Shown here: positions 1-5,460 of the stretch, piece after piece | Layout of the letters: each line of letters starts with the position of its first letter | How positions within the stretch are numbered: the first letter of the stretch is position 1 | Source of the DNA: an uncultured Erysipelotrichaceae bacterium | GTDB lineage: Bacteria > Bacillota_I > Bacilli_A > RFN20 > CAG-826 | Direction: 5' to 3' | DNA: 5,460 nt | Assembly (NCBI GenBank): GCA_902800255.1 | Contig: CADCDV010000071.1 | Span: 1-5,460, forward strand | Made by a program: the position numbers and the translations under genes | The notes under the pieces: generated by a model | Told to the model about the DNA's origin: nothing | The model's database searches: none | Seen by the model: only the letters and a program-made list of their open reading frames with translations

Positions 1-71
1 AAGACACTAAACCAGCTACCAAAGAAGCAGAGCCAAAAGGCAAAGTCTTCCGTATTAAGAAAGCCAAGTAA
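1..71 (+). CDS. 3' end of an unidentified lysine-rich protein (partial)
   Basis: Reading from base 3, 22 codons run without a stop to TAA at 69-71. The peptide tail ends KGKVFRIKKAK and is rich in Lys, Ala and Glu, so it is probably a soluble or disordered basic C-terminus. Too little is present to name a family. The stop lies 5 nt before the ATG of the signal peptidase gene, and the codon style (GTC, TTC, ATT, AAG) matches the genes downstream, so it is very likely the preceding member of the same operon. The frame is inferred only from the good fit of the stop to the next start; the frame starting at base 1 is also open here, which is why confidence is moderate. Confidence 0.6.
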   Translation, partial: DTKPATKEAEPKGKVFRIKKAK

Positions 72-557
72 GAGACATGGAAGAGCAAAAGAAGAAGAAA
101 AAAATTGCCTCGAAGATCGTGGACATCGTTCTCGGTGCCCTCATCGTTTTGATACTCGGCCTTCAGATCGACATGTTCATCACGAAGAACAATAACTTTG
201 GTATCCCAAGCCTCTTCGGATATAGCTTCATGGAAGTCCTCACCGATTCCATGGAAGGCAAAGAGCCTGATTCATTTGATGCCGGAGAAGGCGTCGTCAT
301 CCAGAAGAAAGACGTTAACGATGTGAAAGCAGGGGAGATCATCGCCTTCTATAGCGAGGCGATCGGTTATTGCGTCTCTCACCGCGTCATCGAGATCGTC
401 GAATCCCCAGAATACGCAGGCGCGAAAGGCTCATTTGAGGTGAGTCCTGCTTTCGAATATAGCCTTGATAACGGAACCTCTTGGGCTAATGGAGGCGAAG
501 AAGTCGCTCTCGAAGAAGGCAAGTCCTTCTTGACCCGCTCCAAAGAAGACAAAGAGC

Positions 558-575
558 ATACCCTTGCGATAATCT
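558..575 (+). other. Probable single-base deletion (frameshift site)
   Basis: The upstream frame reads K-E-H-T-L-A up to base 568 and then loses protein-like character. The frame one base back reads D-N-L-N-A-E-W from base 568 and stays coding to 1083. Adding one base between 566 and 568 restores KEHTLADNLNAEW. The alternative frame has a stop at 487-489, so the switch must fall between about 490 and 570. No X-XXY-YYZ slippery heptamer in the correct phase is visible there, which argues against programmed -1 frameshifting. Confidence 0.75.
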
Positions 576-1064
576 CAATGCGGAGTGGTACACCAAAGTC
601 ACCGGCAAAGCCGTTGAATCGACCTATCGCGATAATGTCCCAGCCAAGTACTACGTTGGAACGGTCATCAGCCATAGCCATTTCTTCGGCGGCGTTCTCC
701 ATACCGTCCAAAGCATCTGGTTCGTCCCAGTCGCTATCCTCGTCCCAATCCTCATCATCGGAACGATGACCGTCATCGATTTCATCAAAGGATACCGTGA
801 GGAAAAGAAGAAAGAGGAAGAGGAACTGAGCGCTGAGATGATTGCAGCGGGAGTGGATCCTACTGACGAAAAAGCCTCCCTCATCTTCAAAGAGAAATAC
901 CAGATGCGCAAAGAGATTGAGCGGGAGATGGAGGAGATGAAGAAGGAGCAGAAAGCCCTCTTCATGGAAGAATTCAAGAAAGCCAAAGAAGAGCTCGCCA
1001 AATCGGAAGAGCTTGAAAGAATAAAGCAAGAAGAGAAGGCTAAGATTTTAGCCGAGCTCGCTAA

Positions 1065-1072
1065 GGAAGGAG
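1065..1072 (+). promoter_or_regulatory. Ribosome binding site of the EAL gene
   Basis: GGAAGGAG lies 7 nt upstream of ATG 1080, inside the last codons of the signal peptidase frame. It fixes the start at 1080 and supports coupled translation through the ATGA overlap at 1080-1083. Confidence 0.8.
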
Positions 1073-1079
1073 AGAAGCA

Positions 1080-2654
1080 ATGAGACGATTACTTAACTTC
1101 TTCGCATCCCGTTTCTCCTATAAGACCCACAAGAGAAACGCCTATATCATCTATGGTCTTTTAGCCATCAACACCATCGCCTCGATCGTCCTTTACACGA
1201 TTATGATCAGAGGCTACTACAAGCCTGGTTTCATCGTCAGTCTTTATATCACCATCCTTGTCAACGCCGTTCTTATAGTCGTCTCCCTTATTTACCAGGA
1301 TATCCTTGCGATGTCAGCGATAGATAGAGATATCGCTAAAGATAACTTCACGAAAGAACTCTATATCTTCAATGAATCTGCTGTAAGGCAGAACTTCCGC
1401 TACATGATGCTTAGAAGGAGAGCAGAATCCCTCTTCGCCGTCCTTGACGTTAGAGACATCACCCGACTCCGTAGCATCTATGGCCAAAAAGGACCGCGTA
1501 TCATTAATGACGCTTTACATACCGCGATATATGAGGCGGTTGGCAAAGACAATAAGAACTACGTTTATGGCTTCTCCCCAATCAAGGGTTGGATCCTCAT
1601 CAAAAAAGGAGGGGAGGAATCCCTCTTCATCGAAGAACTCCAGTCCATCTGCCAAAGAGTCAATTACATCTTAGAGAAAGACGGCACGATGCCTGATGTC
1701 GCTATCCTTTGTGGCGTTTATCATGCCTATCATGGCCAGTCTTTCGAAGACGTCTATAGCAAAGCCCAAATCGCTGGCACCTATAACCTCTCATCCCGTA
1801 TCTCTAGCGACGTCATCGTCTATAGTGAGGAATTCATGATGGATGATGAAGGTGAACGTTCCCTCTCTAGCGAACTTGGTAACGCCATCAACGAAGAGCA
1901 GCTCCAAGTCTTCTATCAACCGAAATTCGACCTCCATAATGACACCTTCTTCGGCGCTGAAGCCTTAGTGAGATGGAACCACCCATCCCGTGGTCTTCTC
2001 CCGCCATCCCTCTTCATCCCATTTGCCGAGCAATCCGGACGTATCATCGAAGTCGATAAGTACGTCTTTGAACAGGTCTGTAAGAACATGGTGAAGTGGA
2101 AGAACGAAGGAAAACGTATTCCAAAGGTCTCCATCAACCTTTCTAGAAAGACCGCTCTCGCACCGGATATCCTTGCCTTCTATAAGGAAACCATGGAGAA
2201 ATACGAGATCAATCCTAAGTGGATCGAGATTGAGTTAACCGAATCCATGGCCGCCCAAGACGCCGTCTTCGTCTCCGCGATGATTAGAAAGATCAAAGCC
2301 CTTGACCTTGATACCTCAATCGATGACTTCGGCATGGGTTATTCGGCTTTCTCTTCTTTGAAGAAGATTCCTTTCGACACATTAAAGATCGACAAATCCT
2401 TCATCGATGAGGTTGAGCTTGATCAAAAGAGCCGTGACCTCGTCCGTTGTATCAATGATATCTCCCATTCCTTAGGCATGAAGACCATCGCCGAAGGTGT
2501 CGAGACCGAAATCCAGAAAAACATTGTCAAAGAACTCGGAATCGACGCCGTCCAAGGCTATTACTATAGCCGCCCACTCGGTGAGTTCGAATTCCAGAGA
2601 TTCCTCATGAACAACCCATTCGAGAAGAAGAAAGCAGGGGAGGTAGCCAAATGA
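1080..2654 (+). CDS. Membrane c-di-GMP phosphodiesterase: 2 TM, degenerate GGDEF, intact EAL
   Basis: Predicted to hydrolyse cyclic di-GMP to pGpG at the inner face of the membrane. The 524-residue protein has TM helices at about 21-43 and 50-72 with almost no loop between them, then a GGDEF-fold region at about 115-250. In that region the signature position reads GFSPI (164-168) instead of GGDEF and no RxxD inhibitory site is seen at the aligned place, so it should not make c-di-GMP. The EAL domain (about 263-510) keeps the metal and catalytic motifs: EALVRW (E294), SINLS (N353), IELTES (E385/E388), IDDFGMGYS (D415, D416, with loop 6 intact), LKIDKSF (K436), AEGVET (E472/E475) and QGYYYSRP (Q492). 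Activity is therefore expected by family knowledge. The start overlaps the previous stop as ATGA, and its stop overlaps the next gene in the same way. The degenerate GGDEF may act as a regulatory or dimerisation domain, as in other GGDEF-EAL proteins. Confidence 0.95.
   Translation: MRRLLNFFASRFSYKTHKRNAYIIYGLLAINTIASIVLYTIMIRGYYKPGFIVSLYITILVNAVLIVVSLIYQDILAMSAIDRDIAKDNFTKELYIFNESAVRQNFRYMMLRRRAESLFAVLDVRDITRLRSIYGQKGPRIINDALHTAIYEAVGKDNKNYVYGFSPIKGWILIKKGGEESLFIEELQSICQRVNYILEKDGTMPDVAILCGVYHAYHGQSFEDVYSKAQIAGTYNLSSRISSDVIVYSEEFMMDDEGERSLSSELGNAINEEQLQVFYQPKFDLHNDTFFGAEALVRWNHPSRGLLPPSLFIPFAEQSGRIIEVDKYVFEQVCKNMVKWKNEGKRIPKVSINLSRKTALAPDILAFYKETMEKYEINPKWIEIELTESMAAQDAVFVSAMIRKIKALDLDTSIDDFGMGYSAFSSLKKIPFDTLKIDKSFIDEVELDQKSRDLVRCINDISHSLGMKTIAEGVETEIQKNIVKELGIDAVQGYYYSRPLGEFEFQRFLMNNPFEKKKAGEVAK
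2637..2643 (+). promoter_or_regulatory. Ribosome binding site of the nucleosidase-like gene
   Basis: GGGGAGG sits 7 nt before ATG 2651, within the last codons of the EAL gene. It decides the start at 2651, which overlaps the EAL stop codon (ATGA, 2651-2654). Confidence 0.8.
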
Positions 2655-3382
2655 TCGCCATTATCGGAACGACCGCTGATGATATCCTCTATTTCAAAGC
2701 CAAGATGGGTAACCCAAAAGAAGTGACCCTCACTGGTGGCTTCAAAGCCTACGAGGGCACCATTTTCCGTGAGGATTGCATCGTTGCCGCGACAGGACCA
2801 TCGCTTGTTGATGCTGGCATCATCATGACGCTTATCATTGAGAAGTTTGACCCATACATGGTCTTTAACGTCGGTTCGGTCTATAGCTTTAGCGACGAAC
2901 TCCGCCAAGGCGACCTTTTCATCGCCGACCGTTATTTCTATGCCGACATCGACTTCACCGATAACAAAGAGGCCGTCTATGGCCAAATCCCAGGAAGGGA
3001 TCCATTCTTCGTCGCCGATAACCTCATTAACGATAGGGCGGAGAAGAACGCTTACCTCATGACGACGAGATACGTCCAAAGAGGCTTCCTCCTTTCTGGA
3101 TCATCTTTCTATTTCATGCCAAACAAGGTCTCGACCATCGTCAAGAACCATTTCCTCGTCCAAGAGGAAAATATGCGCGCTTACGACAATACAAGTGCGG
3201 CTATCGCGATGGTTTGCCACATCAATAACACCGCCCTTTTGACCATCAAAGGCGTGGCGATGCAGATGGGCAAAGATAGAGAAAGAATCAACTATATCCG
3301 TACAGGCTTAGAGATGATGCCGACAATCGGCAAGATCATCACCCGAATCCTCGTCGCCCGTACCGAGGACGTTAACGAATAA
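2651..3382 (+). CDS. MTA/SAH nucleosidase-fold protein with degenerate active site (pseudo-MTAN)
   Basis: The 243-residue protein, about the family's usual length, follows the 5'-methylthioadenosine/S-adenosylhomocysteine nucleosidase (Pfs/MTAN, PNP_UDP_1) pattern along its length. It has an N-terminal MIAIIGTT strand, a GPSLVDAGIIMTLIIEKFDP helix-strand (49-68), FNVGS (72-76), RQGDLFIADRYFYADIDFTD (85-104), the family-typical YGQIPG (110-115) followed by FFVADNLI, a FLLSGSSF strand (146-153) and SAAIAMVCH (182-190). Aligned by eye to E. coli MTAN, the three catalytic positions differ: Glu12 becomes Asp11, the ribose-binding Glu174 (in MEA) becomes Thr181 (in DNTS), and the proton-donating Asp197 (in ISD) becomes Met204 (in GVAM). 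Conserved fold with lost catalysis suggests a ligand-binding or regulatory protein, though altered chemistry cannot be excluded. There is no signal peptide or TM, so it is cytosolic. It is translationally coupled to the c-di-GMP phosphodiesterase upstream and lies 11 nt before the sensor gene, implying a shared role. Fold assignment is firm; loss of activity is inference. Confidence 0.85.
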   Translation: MIAIIGTTADDILYFKAKMGNPKEVTLTGGFKAYEGTIFREDCIVAATGPSLVDAGIIMTLIIEKFDPYMVFNVGSVYSFSDELRQGDLFIADRYFYADIDFTDNKEAVYGQIPGRDPFFVADNLINDRAEKNAYLMTTRYVQRGFLLSGSSFYFMPNKVSTIVKNHFLVQEENMRAYDNTSAAIAMVCHINNTALLTIKGVAMQMGKDRERINYIRTGLEMMPTIGKIITRILVARTEDVNE

Positions 3383-3386
3383 GGAG
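3381..3386 (+). promoter_or_regulatory. Ribosome binding site of the large sensor gene
   Basis: AAGGAG begins at the last two bases of the preceding TAA stop (3380-3382) and lies 7 nt before ATG 3394. It supports 3394 as the start of the sensor and continued operon translation across the 11-nt gap. Confidence 0.8.
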
Positions 3387-3393
3387 AAAGGCC

Positions 3394-5460
3394 ATGAAAA
3401 AGAACCAAACCAAACAAGTCAATCTTAAGGCCTTCCTTAGCAACCGCGCATCAACCGTCGTCGGTCCGATTTTCCTAGGCTTATTCATACTCTCGGCGGT
3501 GGGAATCCCTCTTGCCTATTATTTTGAGAACAAAATCCTTTTATGGGTGAGTTTTGGCGTCCTCCTCGTCTCCGCTTTGACGGTTGCGATCATCATCATC
3601 CATTTGGGCCTAGATTACACGAGGATGTCCGCAAAGCTCGCCAAAGACATCAGCTCTCAGATTAGGAGCTTCGCCGACGGCAACTTCATGACGGTCAATA
3701 AGGATTATGACACGGTCTTCCCGGCTTTCACCGAGATTCAGCAGCAGATGAACCAGGCCATCGCCGACTATTCGAACTACCGCCTCGTCTATGTTGGCAA
3801 AGCGATGGATGAGAAGATCAACAAAGACATCGAAGAAGGTCTCGTCTATGACAAAGAGACATTCACCGAGAACCTTAAGAAAGAGGTTCAGAAGAATGAT
3901 TCTTATCGAAGCGCTCTTCTTCTTATCTCTCTCCAAGGCGCCAAATCCTTCGAAGAGAAAGACTTTGAAGCATTAACCCTCAAAGTGAGAGAAACCTTCC
4001 CTCACTCGATGCTTGGAAAATACAATGATTCAACTATCGCCGCCTATCTCTTCAGCGTGGAATCCTTCCTTGGTTTAGAGACGGTTTGCGAGGGATTTGT
4101 CACGAATTTCAATGTTTTGAAGATTTCTGAATCAACAAGTAGAGAAAGCTTCATCCATTCTAAGATCGGCGGAGTCATCTATCCGTATTGCTCTCTCAAT
4201 AACCTTCTCGAAGAGGCGGAGAACGCCCTAAAAGAAGAAGGGGAGGTCAATCTTAGCTATGGCATCAAAGACGTCTATTATCCTCACCGCATACTTAGCG
4301 AATCTTCTAAGCGTATCCTCTTCCTCGCTAACTTCGAGAAGTGGGAATACGAGATCAAACACGCCAAAGACTACGCTGGTGAGATCGAAGCCCTTAAGAA
4401 CGCTATTCAGTGGCTTATGACCCAAAGCGATTTCGAGGTCGCCGGTGTCTATGAATATGGCGACAAGACAAAAGACTATCGTCTCCTCTTTGAGACTTCC
4501 CGTATTGAAGGCACAAGAGGCTTCTCCCGTTTCGGAAGCATCCTTACCCCATCCTTCGTCGGTCAGTTCGTCCAAGAAGCAAAGAAAGACACCATGTTCG
4601 TCGGTAACGCCCGCACAGACCTTCCAAAAGACCTTGCTGAGCCAATCCTCTCTCTAGGTATGGAATCTTTTTTCATCGCCGCTCTTGACATCCTCTCTAA
4701 GAGAGATGATTCCCTCCATGATTTGCTTGATAACTTAGCCTCTAGAACTAGCAGATACCTTTATTCCGTTGACCGTCCAACTCACACGATCACCTACATG
4801 AGCGATAACCTGAAGCACGCTTTCCCTAACGCTCACGAAGGAGATATCTGCTACAAAGTCTTAAGAACCGGACATGATAAGCCATGTAGCCATTGTCCTC
4901 TTAGATATGGCGCCGATCACCGTGTCATCCCATCAATCGGTCCATCCGAATCCCAAATCTCCATCCTCCAGTACCGTGGAGCGAATAACGACGAATCGAC
5001 CATCATGATCGAACGTGGCACCACCCAAGGCCTTGTGGCAGGAAGCCATCTCGTCGATGATTCCCTCCTCATCAAGAACGCCCAAGCCCTCTCGATCGAC
5101 GTCAACCGCGAGCTCAAAGCCAAGACCGCACGTGGTTATATCGTCTCTTGCTCGCTTATCGACTATGAGGCCGCTTTAAGAGAGTTACCGCAGTCGGATG
5201 CGAACTCCTTAATGTCTAGTATTGTCGCTAACTTCCAGGATGCCGGTTATGGCGAGCTCCTTTATAGGTTCGACACATATAGCATCAGCTTCCTCTTAAA
5301 GGGCTACACCAAGATCAAGATGATGGACTTCGTCGAAGAAGCGGCGGAGATCCTTTCCCATCCTCTTGAAGCTAGGGAATATAGGTATAACGCCAACTAC
5401 GCTTTCTGCGCCGTTGCCTATCCTTCCGAAATCGTCACCACCAGCTTTTTCATCATTATC
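3394..5460 (+). CDS. Membrane sensor with two degenerate GGDEF domains, GAF-like and Cys-rich PAS-like regions (3' partial)
   Basis: The frame is open for 689 codons and leaves the window without a stop. TM helices lie at about 22-43 and 49-71. A HAMP-like linker follows, with FADGNF at 93-98. A GGDEF-fold region (about 150-290) has KYNDSTIAAYLF (209-220) where RYGGDEF would be, and a recognisable end, IGGVIYPYCSLNNLLEEAE (258-276), matching the SIGVAxYP...eeLLxxAD strand-helix. Residues about 330-445 resemble a GAF domain (FEVAGVYEY, SFVGQFVQEA, LGMESFFIAAL). Residues about 450-545 resemble PAS (YLYSVDRPTHTITYMSDNL) with Cys486, Cys498 and Cys501 in a C-x11-C-x2-C-P arrangement. From about 565 a second GGDEF-like region begins, with YRFDTYSISFLL (624-635) at the signature. 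Neither GGDEF has the catalytic acidic residues or an aligned RxxD site, so cyclase activity is not expected; nucleotide binding or protein contact is more likely. Position after the EAL and pseudo-nucleosidase genes suggests it senses redox, metal or a small ligand and acts on the phosphodiesterase, which is inference. GAF and PAS limits are approximate. Confidence 0.85.
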   Translation, partial: MKKNQTKQVNLKAFLSNRASTVVGPIFLGLFILSAVGIPLAYYFENKILLWVSFGVLLVSALTVAIIIIHLGLDYTRMSAKLAKDISSQIRSFADGNFMTVNKDYDTVFPAFTEIQQQMNQAIADYSNYRLVYVGKAMDEKINKDIEEGLVYDKETFTENLKKEVQKNDSYRSALLLISLQGAKSFEEKDFEALTLKVRETFPHSMLGKYNDSTIAAYLFSVESFLGLETVCEGFVTNFNVLKISESTSRESFIHSKIGGVIYPYCSLNNLLEEAENALKEEGEVNLSYGIKDVYYPHRILSESSKRILFLANFEKWEYEIKHAKDYAGEIEALKNAIQWLMTQSDFEVAGVYEYGDKTKDYRLLFETSRIEGTRGFSRFGSILTPSFVGQFVQEAKKDTMFVGNARTDLPKDLAEPILSLGMESFFIAALDILSKRDDSLHDLLDNLASRTSRYLYSVDRPTHTITYMSDNLKHAFPNAHEGDICYKVLRTGHDKPCSHCPLRYGADHRVIPSIGPSESQISILQYRGANNDESTIMIERGTTQGLVAGSHLVDDSLLIKNAQALSIDVNRELKAKTARGYIVSCSLIDYEAALRELPQSDANSLMSSIVANFQDAGYGELLYRFDTYSISFLLKGYTKIKMMDFVEEAAEILSHPLEAREYRYNANYAFCAVAYPSEIVTTSFFIII

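Larger units (their letters stand above)
77..1083 (+). pseudogene. Signal peptidase I, SipW/ER-like (S26B), frameshifted as read
   Basis: Membrane serine protease that would cleave signal peptides of exported proteins. The frame from ATG 77 gives a KKKKK N-terminus, a TM segment (about residues 14-35), the nucleophile region TDSMEG with Ser58, a GEIIAFY strand (86-92) and VSHRVIEI with His102. A Ser/His pair, rather than Ser/Lys, marks the S26B (SipW/archaeal/ER) type. After about residue 163 (base 565) this frame turns into a low-complexity Ser-rich tail ending at 769. The homologous continuation (DNLNAEWYT, YYVGTVIS, a second TM FVPVAILVPILIIG, then a long Lys/Glu-rich tail) lies in the frame of base 568 and ends at TGA 1081-1083. 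One missing base near 567 explains both halves; the restored protein would be about 335 residues. The cause could be a real mutation or an assembly error. The charged tail of about 95 residues, probably cytoplasmic and coiled-coil, is unusual for the family. The start has only a weak ribosome binding site and follows the preceding stop by 5 nt, suggesting translational coupling. Confidence 0.85.

Noticed and set aside
98..104. A7 run in the KKKKK N-terminus as a transcriptional slippage site
   Set aside because: Slippage here would break the correct frame that continues for over 450 bases, and it cannot explain the shift near 567.
490..570. Programmed -1 ribosomal frameshift joining the two signal peptidase frames
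   Set aside because: No in-phase X-XXY-YYZ slippery heptamer was found in the only interval where a switch is possible, and no obvious downstream hairpin was noticed. A simple indel explains the data.
379..1029. Long antisense open frame over the signal peptidase
   Set aside because: It has low-complexity Leu/Phe- and Asp-rich content produced by the codon bias and Lys/Glu-rich tail of the sense gene, no ribosome binding site, and no recognisable domain.
766..1083. A separate 105-residue coiled-coil protein starting at ATG 766
   Set aside because: Its frame continues upstream through a TM segment and YYVGTVIS strand homologous to signal peptidase, and no ribosome binding site precedes 766. 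It is the 3' part of the frameshifted gene.
2564..3079. Antisense open frame across the EAL/nucleosidase junction
   Set aside because: It spans two well-supported sense genes and shows no domain resemblance; it reflects C-ending codon bias on the sense strand.
3383..3393. Possible terminator or promoter between the nucleosidase-like gene and the sensor
   Set aside because: The gap is only 11 nt and is taken up by ribosome binding site spacing; there is no hairpin with a T-run and no room for a promoter outside coding sequence.
3610..3936. Antisense open frames within the sensor gene (also 4228-4575 and 4917-5123)
   Set aside because: All lie inside a continuous 689-codon sense frame with recognisable domains, so they are shadows.
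3394..5460. GdpP-type c-di-AMP phosphodiesterase
   Set aside because: Two TMs and a degenerate GGDEF recall GdpP, but no DHH/DHHA1 motifs are seen, and the GAF-like, PAS-like and second GGDEF regions do not fit that architecture.

Overview
The window reads as one tightly packed plus-strand operon from a bacterium. The genetic code looks standard, because two reading frames end in TGA inside ATGA overlaps and no in-frame TGA is used as a sense codon. Codons strongly favour C endings (ATC, GTC, CTC, TTC), with CCA for proline, and base composition is near-balanced. Strong GGAGG-type ribosome binding sites, a SipW/ER-type signal peptidase and the style of the c-di-GMP proteins suggest a Bacillota/Bacilli-like organism, possibly an uncultivated host-associated lineage. 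That placement is inference with low confidence.

Layout: bases 1-71 hold the 3' end of an unidentified lysine-rich protein. Bases 77-1083 hold an S26B-type signal peptidase gene that is frameshifted near base 567. Bases 1080-2654 encode a two-TM protein with a degenerate GGDEF domain and an EAL domain that keeps every expected catalytic motif. Bases 2651-3382 encode a protein with the MTA/SAH nucleosidase (MTAN/Pfs) fold whose catalytic residues are replaced. From 3394 to the window edge runs a large two-TM sensor (689 residues visible, no stop) with a HAMP-like linker, a degenerate GGDEF, a GAF-like region, a PAS-like region with a cysteine cluster, and a second degenerate GGDEF.

The genes either overlap by 4 bp (ATGA) or are 5-11 bp apart. 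Three starts have a strong Shine-Dalgarno exactly 7 nt upstream. No promoter, terminator, RNA gene, mobile element, repeat or CRISPR array is visible, and no stretch over 300 bp lacks a gene.

Together the last three genes look like a membrane-anchored nucleotide-signalling module: one probably active c-di-GMP phosphodiesterase, two accessory proteins built from enzyme folds that have lost their catalytic residues, and no intact GGDEF cyclase in view. The pseudo-nucleosidase paired with catalytically dead GGDEF sensors is the most unusual part. The function proposed for the module is a hypothesis, not something the sequence proves.
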